Positions 28,705 to 37,830 of a DNA stretch of 55,808 nucleotides are shown piece after piece. The notes under the pieces were generated by a model. The model was given only the letters and a program-made list of their open reading frames with translations, did no database searches and was not told the origin of the DNA. Each line of letters opens with the position of its first letter. The stretch's first letter is position 1. Source of the stretch: Chitinophagaceae bacterium. GTDB taxonomy: Bacteria; Bacteroidota; Bacteroidia; Cytophagales; Cytophagaceae. The stretch lies in assembly GCA_028288405.1 (NCBI GenBank), contig JAQBNS010000089.1, forward strand, positions 1 to 55,808, given 5' to 3'. The position numbers and the translations under genes are program-made.

Positions 28705-29034
28705 ATGAAAGCTTTAAATCGTTACATAGCGTTTCTACTGTTTATGCTACTGGCTACCGGAGTATTTGCTCAGGATAATAAGCCGGCATTTCGGGTTGCC
28801 CCTAACCCGGCTGACGATTATATAGAACTATTTTTTGAAGCGGACAATGCAACACCTTCATCTATTCGTGTATTTGATTTGATTGGAAACCAAGTGAGCA
28901 CGATCAACGTGCCTGCCAACAATACTCATCCAATCAAAATAGAAACGGCGACATTAAAACCAGGTGTTTATTTTCTAAGTGTTTATACCACTTCTGGAAG
29001 AATAGAAACATTGAAGTTTCTGAAAGCCCGTTAA
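28705..29034 (+). CDS. Minimal T9SS protein: signal peptide plus sorting domain only
   Basis: A 109-residue protein. The frame extends upstream to 28642, but the ATG at 28705 opens a clean signal peptide (MKALNRYIAFLL to VFAQ, about residue 23). Nearly all the rest is a type A sorting domain: the FRVAPNPADD start, IRVFDLIGNQV, LKPGVYFLSVYT and a basic end LKFLKAR. Sorting domains normally follow a large cargo and are removed by PorU; here there is no cargo. It might be a decoy, a regulator of the secretion machine, or the remnant of a longer gene, but no debris of one is seen upstream. Function unknown. Confidence 0.85.
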   Translation: MKALNRYIAFLLFMLLATGVFAQDNKPAFRVAPNPADDYIELFFEADNATPSSIRVFDLIGNQVSTINVPANNTHPIKIETATLKPGVYFLSVYTTSGRIETLKFLKAR

Positions 29035-29189
29035 ACAACTCTTATCTTTTCTACAACACTAGCTTAAGGCATTATGCCTGTTTTTTTGTCTGTACGCTGT
29101 TTTTCCAAAATTAAGAGATTTCTTATTTGAAAATCAAAGCAAAAAGACCATCTTCTAGTGCGCAAGTACTCTGATTGTTCTACGACTCT

Positions 29190-29576
29190 ATGAAAACAAT
29201 AGTATCCCTTTTGCTCGTCCTCTGCTGTTATACACTGAAAGCTCAGATCACTACAGGCCAAATCAAAAATGATCTTGCAGGAAAAGAATGGAAAATTGTC
29301 AAGTATGAAACTTTTGGTGTTGAAGAAGAACCAAAGGTAGAGCAGTTGAACGATAAACTTGTTCTCAATAAAGACATGACCTTTTTCATTATAGAAAATG
29401 GAAAAGAATATTTAGGCAATTGGACTTCAACCTTAGAAGGAAAAATCAATTGCAAAAGCAAAACCGGAGAATGGAGCAGGACTTACAAAGTAATTACGAT
29501 TGCTGAAAAAACAGCGACCATTGAATACCAGGATGCTGATTTAACGAGGACTTTGTATCGATTAGAGGTGAAATAA
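29190..29576 (+). CDS. Lipocalin-like secreted protein
   Basis: A 128-residue protein. A TTG at 29175 would add five residues, but the ATG at 29190 starts a normal signal peptide (MKTIVSLLLVL to LKAQ). The mature part begins LAGKEWKIVKYE and alternates short beta-strands ending in TLYRLEVK, which fits the small lipocalin-like domains frequent in Bacteroidota. Such proteins may bind small hydrophobic ligands; no ligand can be inferred. An inverted repeat after the stop separates it from the convergent GH3 gene. Confidence 0.7.
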   Translation: MKTIVSLLLVLCCYTLKAQITTGQIKNDLAGKEWKIVKYETFGVEEEPKVEQLNDKLVLNKDMTFFIIENGKEYLGNWTSTLEGKINCKSKTGEWSRTYKVITIAEKTATIEYQDADLTRTLYRLEVK

Positions 29577-29628
29577 ATCAGAAAAAAATCTTTTATTCTA
29601 CCACTAATTTTTTGTTACATCATCTGTC

Positions 29629-29717
29629 TTACCCTAAATCCCCTAAAGGGGACTCATTTATGTTCTTCGGTTTAAAATATTCAACAAAGTAAAGTCCCCT
29701 TTAGGGATTTAGGGTAA
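29629..29717. repeat. Imperfect inverted repeat between convergent genes
   Basis: Left arm 29629-29654 (TTACCCTAAATCCCCTAAAG, then GGGACT) is the reverse complement of right arm 29693-29717 except for one missing G. The 38-base spacer is AT-rich. The arms could form a long hairpin in either transcript and stop both convergent genes. Similar CCTAAATCCCCTAAAGGGGA units are dispersed in Bacteroidota genomes, so this may be a miniature mobile repeat. Confidence 0.75.
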
Positions 29718-29735
29718 CCCAATCTGATCATTACT

Positions 29736-30944
29736 CTATTCAAATTTTTTCTCCTTCAACTCCATGATGCGTTGAAACGATTCATTGATTCTTTCTTCGC
29801 TGATCTCACCCGATCTGACTAACTTCAAAAGTATGGCGTGTACTTCTGTAGACGTCGTACGGTATGATTGATTGACATTGTTACCAAATACCAATACATC
29901 TACACCGGCAAGTATGGATAATTTGATGGCATTTTCCAATCCGTAATTTTTACTGATCGCATGCATTTGCATATCGTCCGAAAAAATCACACCGTCGAAA
30001 CCCAGTACGCCTCTTAGGATATCGGTCATCACCACTTTTGAAAGTGTAGCAGGCAAACAAGTCGTGTCCAACCTGCAATTGACAATGTGTGCCGTCATGA
30101 TGGCATCGCAGGAGCCGGATTGAATGATCTCTTTGTAAGGCAACAATTCTATAAACTGCCATTGTTTTGTAATATCTGTAATGCCATAATGCGAATCCGT
30201 AGCAGAACTACCATGTCCGGGGAAATGCTTGATGACTGTTTTTACATTGTATGCATGATGTGCCTTAATACAAGCTAACGCCTGATCAGAAACCAAAGTC
30301 GGATCAGCGCCAAAACTTCTTCCCACTTTCGCTATCACAGGATTGTTGACATTCAACGCCAGATCCACATCCGGAGCGAAGTTCAGGTTGATGCCCACTT
30401 CCGACATCAGGGAAGCTAATTGTCTGTTATAATAAATAGTAGAGTCAATGTCATTCAGTTTACCAAGGTATTCTGCAGAAGGCATCCTGATCATTCCATA
30501 TTTTTCTTTCAATCGATGAACCTTACCGCCTTCCTCGTCAATACTGATGAACAAAGGCACCTTCGCTAAAGCCTGAAGATCCATGCTCATTTTCTTCAGC
30601 ATCTCTTTGGAATACGTAGGACTGATGTTTTTTTCAAAGTAAATGATTCCACCTGTTTTACCGGTGATGATCTCTTGTCGCAATTCATCCTTTTCTTCTA
30701 TCAGTTTACGATCATTGATTCCCATCATGATCATTTGACCAATCTTAAACTCCAGTGTATAGTTTTTGTAATCTGCTTTTTTCTTAACCGCATCTTGTTC
30801 TCCTTCTTGAGCTTTATCATCTTTCTTCTCCACTTCTTTAACCTGCTTCTTGTCGACGTTGGATTTTACAGGATGCTTGGAACGACAGGCAAACAAGACA
30901 AAAACAAAAAAAATGGAGAGGCTAAGTTTATAGAACAAACGCAT
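29736..30944 (-). CDS. GH3 beta-N-acetylhexosaminidase lipoprotein (NagZ-like)
   Basis: A 402-residue lipoprotein (lipobox VLFAC, C20) with a charged Lys/Glu linker (about 25-60) before the GH3 barrel. NagZ-type motifs are present: IDEEGGKVHRL, KHFPGHG, the acid/base pair in TDSH (D250, H252) and the nucleophile in FSDDMQM (D323). NagZ-like enzymes remove terminal N-acetylglucosamine from chito-oligosaccharides or peptidoglycan fragments. Only the single GH3 domain is present. A lipid anchor with the GH18 chitinase-like enzymes in the same window suggests it may finish chitin oligomers; peptidoglycan recycling is the main alternative. Confidence 0.93.
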   Translation of the reverse strand: MRLFYKLSLSIFFVFVLFACRSKHPVKSNVDKKQVKEVEKKDDKAQEGEQDAVKKKADYKNYTLEFKIGQMIMMGINDRKLIEEKDELRQEIITGKTGGIIYFEKNISPTYSKEMLKKMSMDLQALAKVPLFISIDEEGGKVHRLKEKYGMIRMPSAEYLGKLNDIDSTIYYNRQLASLMSEVGINLNFAPDVDLALNVNNPVIAKVGRSFGADPTLVSDQALACIKAHHAYNVKTVIKHFPGHGSSATDSHYGITDITKQWQFIELLPYKEIIQSGSCDAIMTAHIVNCRLDTTCLPATLSKVVMTDILRGVLGFDGVIFSDDMQMHAISKNYGLENAIKLSILAGVDVLVFGNNVNQSYRTTSTEVHAILLKLVRSGEISEERINESFQRIMELKEKKFE

Positions 30945-31268
30945 AGGTATACCGAAATTAAGCGGATTTGATTTATGAAGTTAAACAGCTAAAAATACTT
31001 GAATTTTAAGTTTATCGGGAATAAAAAGTGAAATAACTTAAAAATTAATTCAACCTATCATCATTCAAAATCGATGACATGATAGCACAGCTGAAATTCC
31101 TGAACCTCTTTCAAGAATAGCTGGGCAAGCAACTACCCACCATACATGGTTGAACAATTTGCTCAGTTTTAATTTTTTTAAGTTTATCTGTAATAGCCTC
31201 TTTGTTATTCTCTATATACAGTAAGCATATACGAGTATGCCCACACAACCAACTAAACAATAACCGCT
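30945..31268. other. Intergenic region, nothing recognised
   Basis: This 324-base gap lies between the divergent GH3 and metalloprotease genes and must hold both promoters. It is AT-rich, with no exact TAnnTTTG box, clear hairpin or believable reading frame. Confidence 0.5.
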
Positions 31269-34196
31269 ATGAACAAATTTACCACACAACCTGTACTCAG
31301 GAAATTCCTGAATGCACCATCGATTGGTATTAGAAAAACTTTTCTGATACTTTCCTTGCTGCTTGCAACAATGGCCGCAACCTTTGCGCAACAAACAAAG
31401 AGCTTAGGACCTGTATAAGATTTTAAGAATCAACTCAGCTCGTCTAAAACCCAAAGAGGCGTACAGCCTCAAATAGAAGCCAGCGATGCTACGTATCCCA
31501 TTGTATTGAACAGAAGCTACAAAGTGAACGATACGGAAACCCTTGTCGGTAACATCAAAGGAATATCAGGATCGCATTTTATGTTTACCATCATCGATGG
31601 AAAACTAGAAGGACTATTGCTTATTCCCGCATTGAAAAAAGCATATCGTTTTTACACGGATGCCAATGGAATGGTGCAAGTAGAAACAACAGATATCAAT
31701 AGTTTGATTTGTACTGATTTCAATAAATTCATAGAATCTAATGCCAGCCGTACAGAGGCGGTGCAAGCGGTTCCTCCTTCTACTTCCAGCGTCTATCATT
31801 TACAGAGCTTAGCAGGAGCGACTGCAGTAGCTTACCTGGATTTTGACGGTGAAGTATCTACGACTACGTATTGGAATGGAGGAACAACAATTAACGCACA
31901 ACCGGGGAATTTTACAGAAACTGATATTACAAACATCTTCAATCTGGTAAGCGAAGACTACCGTGCTTTTAAAGTAAACATCACAACAGATCTTGCCGTA
32001 TTTAATGCTGCTCCTATCAATAGAAGAATGCAATGCATCTTTACACCTAACGATGCTGCTGCGCCCGGTTCTGGCGGTGTGGCTTACTTGAAATCTTTCT
32101 CCTGGAACAATGATACCCCTTGTTGGGTATTTAACGGCGGCGCGAAAGCAGCAGGGGAAGCCGCGTCGCATGAGTTGGGTCATACTTTTGGATTATCACA
32201 CGACGGAAGAACAACTCCGGTAGAAGACTATTATGCCGGTGCAGGTATCTGGGCACCCATCATGGGAGTGGGTTACTCCAAAGGATTGGTGCAATGGAGC
32301 AAAGGAGAATATCCAAATGCCAATAGAACAGAAGATGATGTGGCTATCATTTCTAATGCTACAAATGGTTTTGGTTATAAATCAGATGAAGACGGTGGTA
32401 CACCGGCCACAGCAAAGCCTTTAGCTATTGGCACAACCGGTACAGTAACAGCGGCACAAAACTACGGCATCATTACAACACAAACAGATGTTGATGTTTA
32501 TTCTTTCACTACATCCGGCGGAGCAGTAACACTGACCACAACACCTGCGGCGGTGTACGCCGACTTAGATATTCTTTTAACACTCACCAATACATCGGGC
32601 GCCGTTGTAGCTACTGCTAATCCAACTACTGCGGCATCGGGTAGTCAAAGCGGAACGAATCCATTAACCGGTTTAGCCGCTACCATTAGTACAACATTGA
32701 CCGCAGGCACTTATTACTTAAAAGTTGATGGTGCAGGACAAGGTGATTTGACAACCGGTTATTCCGATTATGCATCCATAGGAGAATATAGAATTTCAGG
32801 TACGGTACCAGTGAGCAGTGCGAATCAACCGCCGGTGGTGAGTATTACAGCACCACTCAATGGAGCAAACTTTACAGCACCCGCCACCATAACCATCACT
32901 GCCAATGCCAGCGATGACGGAACGGTAGCGAAAGTAGATTTCTACAATGGGACCACGCTCCTGGGTACTGATGCTATAAGTCCTTACAGTTTTACCTGGA
33001 CCAGTGTAGCAGCAGGAAGCTATACCCTCCATGCGATTGCTACAGATAATCTGGGCTCGGTGAGCACCGCTGCTAGTGTCGCAGTAACCGTAACGAATGT
33101 TAACCAAGCACCCGTTGTAACGATTACATCACCGGCAAACAATGCTGCTTTTGTTGCACCGGCATCTATAACCATCAACGCTACCGCTACAGACGATGGC
33201 AGCATAGCCAAAGTAGATTTCTATAATGGTGCTACTTTATTAGGAAGTGATGCAACAAGTCCATATAGTTTTACCTGGACAAATGTAGCTGCAGGAAATT
33301 ACACCATCCATGCCGTTGCCACAGACAATTTGGGATTGACCGGCACAACAGCAAGTGTAGCCCTTACCGTAACCAATACCAATCAACCTCCTGTTGTGGC
33401 GATTACTTCACCTGCTAATCATTCAACATTCACTGCACCTGCCAGCATCAGTATTACCGCTACAGCAAGCGATGACGGTTCAGTTACAAAGGTAGAATTT
33501 TATAATGGTACGGTATTCTTAGGCAGTGATGCAACCAGTCCTTATACATTTACATGGGCCAATGTCGCAGCTGGTACATACACGATAAATGCTAAAGCAA
33601 CAGATAACTCAGGAAATAGCAGCACGGCTTCTGTTACAGTTACTGTTATCACTCCTCCTGCAAGTGTAGCTACGGTATACAAAGATTGTAATTTCAGCGT
33701 TTCCGGATATGCCGTATCTTTGGGTGTCGGTAATTATACTTTGACACAACTAAGAGCACTAGGCGTTGTTAATGATGACATCTCTTCTCTAAGAGTGCAA
33801 AGCGGTTACGAAATTGTTTTGTACAGAGACGATAATTTCTTAGGCAATGCTTTAATTGCAAGATCAGATGTTTCTTGTCTTGTTAGCAATAACTTCAATG
33901 ATGCGGCTTCTTCTGTGAAAGTACGTCTGTCAACCGCTGCAGCGGCTACAGAAAATCAGGAAAAATCAATCAGTGCTTTCCCTAACCCCGCTGAGCAATG
34001 GATTACCATCCATTTGAATAACACGGAGCAAACTACTTTAACCATAAGTATAATTGATAGCTATGGCAACTCAGCCGGTACCGTTCCTGTGTACGACGGA
34101 CAACAAATCAATATCTCTCATTTGCCGACAGGAATATACTCTCTTCGCGCTATCGATGGACAGGATTTGTTGATTACAAAAATTATAGTTCGATAA
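31269..34196 (+). pseudogene. T9SS metzincin metalloprotease, frame broken by an in-frame TAA
   Basis: The ATG at 31269 opens a signal peptide (to TFAQ, about residue 41). Eight codons later an in-frame TAA (31416-31418) interrupts it; the same frame then stays open to 34196. Without the stop this would be a 975-residue protein. The part after the stop has the metzincin zinc motif HELGHTFGLSHD (first His codon at 32169) and a Met-turn IMGVGY, then a PPC-like domain (about nt 32385-32805), three Ig-like modules (32821-33645), a beta/gamma-crystallin-like domain (about 33670-33935) and a type A sorting domain. Internal starts such as TTG 31506 would give protease lacking a signal peptide. Either a recent nonsense mutation, a base error, or readthrough. 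Confidence 0.85.
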
Positions 34197-34205
34197 TACT
34201 TTAAT

Positions 34206-34238
34206 AAAAAAGGCGGCTTCTTCGAAGTCGCCTTTTTA
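34206..34238 (+). terminator. Rho-independent terminator after the metalloprotease
   Basis: AAAAAGGCG/CGCCTTTTT continued by a G-T pair and CTTC/GAAG around a TTC loop; A and T tracts on both sides could serve both strands. Confidence 0.88.
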
Positions 34239-34256
34239 TATTAAATAGTTTATCTT

Positions 34257-34610
34257 CTACTTTTGATGTAAAGTCAATCCATTGCCATCAGGATCGGTGA
34301 TCTGTGCAAACTTACCCCAGGGTGTTTCATCCGTCAAACCTACCGCTACTCCTTTTGTACTTAGGAACTCTCTGTCTTTTGCAATATCATCTGTAGCGAT
34401 GACTAAGCCTTGAAAACTACCAGGAGGCATTTTAGGAAACCAGGTAACCAATGTAATCGAAGCTCCTCCATTCGGTAGCCCCAATTGTATCCAATTTGCT
34501 TTTTCATCCATCGGTGCTTCCAATACTAAAACAAAACCAATGCTCAAGTAAAATGCTTTTGATCTTTGTTGATCAGATACCGGAATAGATACCACTTCTA
34601 TTGCTTTCAT
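34257..34610 (-). CDS. VOC/glyoxalase-family protein
   Basis: A 117-residue protein starting MKAIEVVSIPVSDQQRSKAFY, the usual opening of single-domain VOC proteins; the frame has an earlier ATG at 34652 that would add 14 residues without family support. The conserved ends ITDPDGNGLTLHQK and the central ATDDI loop are present. VOC proteins use a metal for isomerisation, dioxygenation or resistance chemistry; no specific substrate can be assigned. It is the last gene in the run SDR, DUF2798, VOC on the minus strand. Confidence 0.85.
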   Translation of the reverse strand: MKAIEVVSIPVSDQQRSKAFYLSIGFVLVLEAPMDEKANWIQLGLPNGGASITLVTWFPKMPPGSFQGLVIATDDIAKDREFLSTKGVAVGLTDETPWGKFAQITDPDGNGLTLHQK

Positions 34611-34697
34611 ATTTTTCTTAATTACGTTTCTATTGTATGCTATGTAAGTCATAGCTACGCAACAATTTAATAAAAAAACACCCCCGAAGACAACTAA

Positions 34698-34919
34698 TTA
34701 TTTCTGTTTTTCAGGAAACAGTTTATTGACCAACTTCTGCACCAGCGGGCCAATAATCAAGATCCCGGGAATTACTACTAAATAAGCTATAGCCCAGGAT
34801 TTGAGCCAAATGTTAAAAAACACCGGGATGAATCCTATGTTGACGGAAATAAGAGTAAACGAAATGATACCAGTGGTCAATACACCCATGATCATGGCGA
34901 ATGCTATTTTTTGTTTCAT
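34698..34919 (-). CDS. DUF2798-family small membrane protein
   Basis: A 73-residue protein with two membrane helices (about 7-28 and 38-62) and the family's signature NIGFIPVFFNIWLKSWAIAY followed by P-G-I-L-I-I-G-P-L-V. Function of the family is unknown. It lies between the VOC and SDR genes with gaps of 87 and 88 bases. Confidence 0.85.
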   Translation of the reverse strand: MKQKIAFAMIMGVLTTGIISFTLISVNIGFIPVFFNIWLKSWAIAYLVVIPGILIIGPLVQKLVNKLFPEKQK

Positions 34920-35007
34920 ATACTATTAAAATTAAAAGGACGAGGTATACATTTTGTATACTCTATACCTCGCCCCGAATTAAAAATAAAGACTCACTTC
35001 ATTACAT

Positions 35008-35754
35008 TTAAGCTCTTGCTCCATTGATGGCTAACAACGCTTCTTCCGGAGAAGACAAATACAACTTATAAAGATCGGCGGTTTGTCCTACATGAATTTC
35101 GAAACGATCTTCTTTTAAAGCGCTCAACAATTCATCTGCCACCGCTCCCGGAGCAATTCCGTTGTGTCCGCCTATTTCTTTTGAAAATTCTGTATCCACT
35201 AAAGGGGGCATCAATTCGAACACCTTTACTTTACTCGTGCCTGTTAAAGCCATTCTTAAAGATTTTGTATACGAATGGAGCGCCGCTTTACTTGCCGAAT
35301 AAGTCGGTATGCTTTGAGCCGGAGCAAATGCTACCACAGAGGAAACATTGATGATGGCTGCCTCCGGCTGAAGACTCAAGAGTGGTAAGAGCTGATCAAT
35401 CAAACGGATAACGGATAAATAATTGGTCACGATCTCTTCCTGTGCCATAGCATAAGCACCGCCCGTAACCGCCAAAGTATGCACAGATGCGCTCGCTGCA
35501 TTATTCATCAATACATTTAATTGCGGGAAATCTTTTTTGAGATGCAGTACTAAACGTTGCACCTCTTCTTCCTTGGAAATGTCGGCGGCAATTGCTGTAA
35601 CGTTTTTCAATTGTCCGGCAGCCTTATCCAACTTGCTTTGGTTACGCCCGATGATGATGACTTCGTTGCCTTGTTCGCTGAATCGTTTGGCTGTTTCAAA
35701 GCCTATGCCTGAACCTCCGCCGGTGATCAAAATGGTGTTGTTGGTTGTTTTCAT
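35008..35754 (-). CDS. Short-chain dehydrogenase/reductase (DltE-like)
   Basis: A 248-residue classical SDR: cofactor motif TGGGSGIG (residues 11-18), NNAA, active-site Ser in INVSS, and YSASK with the catalytic Tyr and Lys. It probably uses NADP(H), judging from the basic residue in IIGRN. The substrate is unknown; the C-terminal region resembles DltE-type SDRs. A palindromic operator identical in its 14-bp core to the one before tetR lies 27 bases upstream of the start, so this gene is a probable TetR target. Confidence 0.9.
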   Translation of the reverse strand: MKTTNNTILITGGGSGIGFETAKRFSEQGNEVIIIGRNQSKLDKAAGQLKNVTAIAADISKEEEVQRLVLHLKKDFPQLNVLMNNAASASVHTLAVTGGAYAMAQEEIVTNYLSVIRLIDQLLPLLSLQPEAAIINVSSVVAFAPAQSIPTYSASKAALHSYTKSLRMALTGTSKVKVFELMPPLVDTEFSKEIGGHNGIAPGAVADELLSALKEDRFEIHVGQTADLYKLYLSSPEEALLAINGARA

Positions 35755-35780
35755 TTTTTTTGGTGTTTAACATTAAATAT

Positions 35781-35800
35781 TATATACCGATCGGTATATA
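35781..35800. promoter_or_regulatory. TetR-type operator before the SDR gene
   Basis: TATATACCGATCGGTATATA is a perfect 20-bp palindrome between the thiolase stop and the SDR start. Its 14-bp core recurs before tetR at 37765-37778. Confidence 0.85.
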
Positions 35801-35851
35801 ATGGGGCAAATAAAAGAGGTTGCATGTTTATCAATTTCAAAATGATGGATT

Positions 35852-37135
35852 TTACTTTTCCAGGATAACGGTTATACCTTGCCCGCCTGCGGCACACACA
35901 GACGCGAATCCCCTACCGGATCCTTTTTCGTGCAAGAGTTTTGCCAATGTAGCCAATACTCTGCCTCCTGTGGCAGCGAAAGGATGTCCTGCAGGAATGC
36001 TACTGCCCTTCACATTCAATTTCGAACGATCGATGGCACCCAGAGCTTTATCAAAACCAAACTGCTTCATCAGTTCAGGACTCTCCCATATTTTGAGTGT
36101 CGTCAATACTTGAGCGGTGAATGCTTCGTGTATTTCGTAAAAATCAAAGTCTTGCAAAGTCAATCCAGCTTTTGACAACATCCGTGTTGCGGCATAAACA
36201 GGAGCCAGCAAAAGATTTTCTTTATGTTCTATGTACTCTATAGCAGCCAATTCAGCATACGTTAAATAAGCCAACACCGGTAAGCCTTTGGACTTAGCCC
36301 ATTCTTCACTAGCCAATAAAAGGCAAGAGGCTCCATCTGTCAAGGGCGATGAATTGCCGGCGGTCAATGAACCGTTCACTTTATCGAAAGCAGGTTTTAA
36401 CTTCGACAATTTTTCTAAGCTGGTATCAACACGTAAATTATTATCGCGTTTCAAACCCATATATGGCGTAAGCATATCATCAAAGAAACCGTTCTCGTAT
36501 GCTTTCGCCATTTTTTGGTGACTCTCTAACGCAAACTGATCCTGCTCTTCACGGCGGATGCCATAATGCCTGGCCGTATACTCTGTATGTCCGCCCATAG
36601 AAAGACCGGTACGTACCTCTACATTAGCAGGAACTACGGGAGTAAAGTCTTTCAAACGTATTTTTAGAAATTGTGCAATCTTACCACCTGTTGTTTTTTC
36701 TCTCCGCGCAGCCAATAATATCTTTCGTAAGTTTTCTCCTAATGCTAACGGAACATTGCTGGAAGAATCTACACCACCGGCTATACCCACTTCAATTTGC
36801 CCCAATGCAATTTTATTAGCAATGTAAACCGCAGATTCAACGCCCGTATCGCAGGCTTGCTGAATATCGCAGGCAGGAGTAGCCGGATTTAAAGAAGTAC
36901 TCAATACCGATTCACGCATGAGGTTAAACTCTGAACTGTGCTTGATCACCGCGCCACCAGCTACTTCACCAATCAACTGACCCTGCAAACCATAACGTTC
37001 AATCAATCCGTTTAACGCAGCTACCATCATGTCCTGATTGCTCGCTGTTGTATAAGCGGTATTCTGACGAGCAAACGGGATACGATTATATCCTACTATG
37101 GCGACTTTTCGTGCGGGCTTATTTTCCATGATCAT
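35852..37135 (-). CDS. Thiolase (acetyl-CoA acyltransferase, FadI-like)
   Basis: A 427-residue thiolase of the longer FadI type. The nucleophilic Cys is in QQACDTG (C95), and the other active-site blocks EIHEAF, GHPFAATGGR and SVCAAGGQG are complete. It would cleave 3-ketoacyl-CoA in beta-oxidation or condense acyl-CoAs. Met 3 is an alternative start. It begins nine bases after the tetR stop, so tetR and thiolase form one transcript under the operator at 37765. No other beta-oxidation gene is in the window. Confidence 0.93.
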   Translation of the reverse strand: MIMENKPARKVAIVGYNRIPFARQNTAYTTASNQDMMVAALNGLIERYGLQGQLIGEVAGGAVIKHSSEFNLMRESVLSTSLNPATPACDIQQACDTGVESAVYIANKIALGQIEVGIAGGVDSSSNVPLALGENLRKILLAARREKTTGGKIAQFLKIRLKDFTPVVPANVEVRTGLSMGGHTEYTARHYGIRREEQDQFALESHQKMAKAYENGFFDDMLTPYMGLKRDNNLRVDTSLEKLSKLKPAFDKVNGSLTAGNSSPLTDGASCLLLASEEWAKSKGLPVLAYLTYAELAAIEYIEHKENLLLAPVYAATRMLSKAGLTLQDFDFYEIHEAFTAQVLTTLKIWESPELMKQFGFDKALGAIDRSKLNVKGSSIPAGHPFAATGGRVLATLAKLLHEKGSGRGFASVCAAGGQGITVILEK

Positions 37136-37144
37136 TGTAATAGG

Positions 37145-37756
37145 TTATTTACTTTTCTTAATGCAAATCAATTCTACCTGATTTCTGGCATTGTCCAGAA
37201 TGGCATGAAGGTAATTTATATTTTTTGTAGCCTTACCAATTAAAATTGCTCCTTCTATCAAAGCCAATAAAGACAGGGCCAGCTGATTTGCATCTGTATC
37301 CTTTTTAAATTCTTTGGCGGCAATGCCTCCTTTGATAAGAGCAGCCAATGCTTTTTTCCACTGTACCAATCCTTCAGCGGCTTTTTTCCGCAACCCTTCA
37401 TGTGTATCATCCGCTTCAATCGCTGTATTCATCAGGGGACATCCACCGGGTGTAATTTGATGCTTGATGGTACCGTCGTACATACCGATGTGCACCATTA
37501 ACTTTTCTTTATAGGTTTTGCAACTGTTTACTTTCTTCGTCAACAACTCCACACGCAACGATTGATTATACTCAAAAGCCGCCAGTGCTACTTCTTCCTT
37601 ATTTTCAAAGTTCCCGTAAATACTGCCCTTGGTCAGTTTGGTCGCTTCCGTTAAATCAGACATCGAGGTACCTGCATAACCTTTCTGATTAAAAATACCT
37701 GCGGTAGTTTCAATAATAAATTGGCGTGTAGTTTCTGACCTGGGTGTAAATTTCAT
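37145..37756 (-). CDS. TetR-family transcriptional repressor
   Basis: A 203-residue protein. The frame reaches 37801, but the operator would then be coding; starting at the ATG at 37756 (MKFTPRSETTRQFIIE) gives a normal TetR N-terminus with the operator just upstream. The helix-turn-helix is AGIFNQKGYAGTSMSDLTEA followed by TKLTKGSIYGNFENKEEV. The C-terminal half (CPLMNTAIEADD) resembles the ligand-binding region of TetR regulators of acyl or aldehyde metabolism. The palindromes before this gene and before the SDR suggest autoregulation and control of both transcripts; the ligand may be an acyl-CoA or related compound (inference). Confidence 0.92.
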   Translation of the reverse strand: MKFTPRSETTRQFIIETTAGIFNQKGYAGTSMSDLTEATKLTKGSIYGNFENKEEVALAAFEYNQSLRVELLTKKVNSCKTYKEKLMVHIGMYDGTIKHQITPGGCPLMNTAIEADDTHEGLRKKAAEGLVQWKKALAALIKGGIAAKEFKKDTDANQLALSLLALIEGAILIGKATKNINYLHAILDNARNQVELICIKKSK

Positions 37757-37764
37757 AACGCAAT

Positions 37765-37778
37765 ATACCGATCGGTAT
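37765..37778. promoter_or_regulatory. TetR-type operator before tetR
   Basis: ATACCGATCGGTAT, a perfect 14-bp palindrome ending nine bases before the tetR ATG (37756, minus strand). Same core as 35781-35800. Confidence 0.88.
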
Positions 37779-37830
37779 TTAGAAGACAAGTAAAAGAACA
37801 CTAAAGTTCCTTTACGTCTATTTTTTATGA

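Noticed and set aside
31506-31508. TTG as the natural start of the metalloprotease
   Set aside because: An upstream in-frame ATG with a signal peptide is interrupted only by a single TAA, so the gene is broken rather than starting here.
37757-37801. Longer tetR start at 37801
   Set aside because: It would place the operator palindrome inside the coding region and add a non-family N-terminus.
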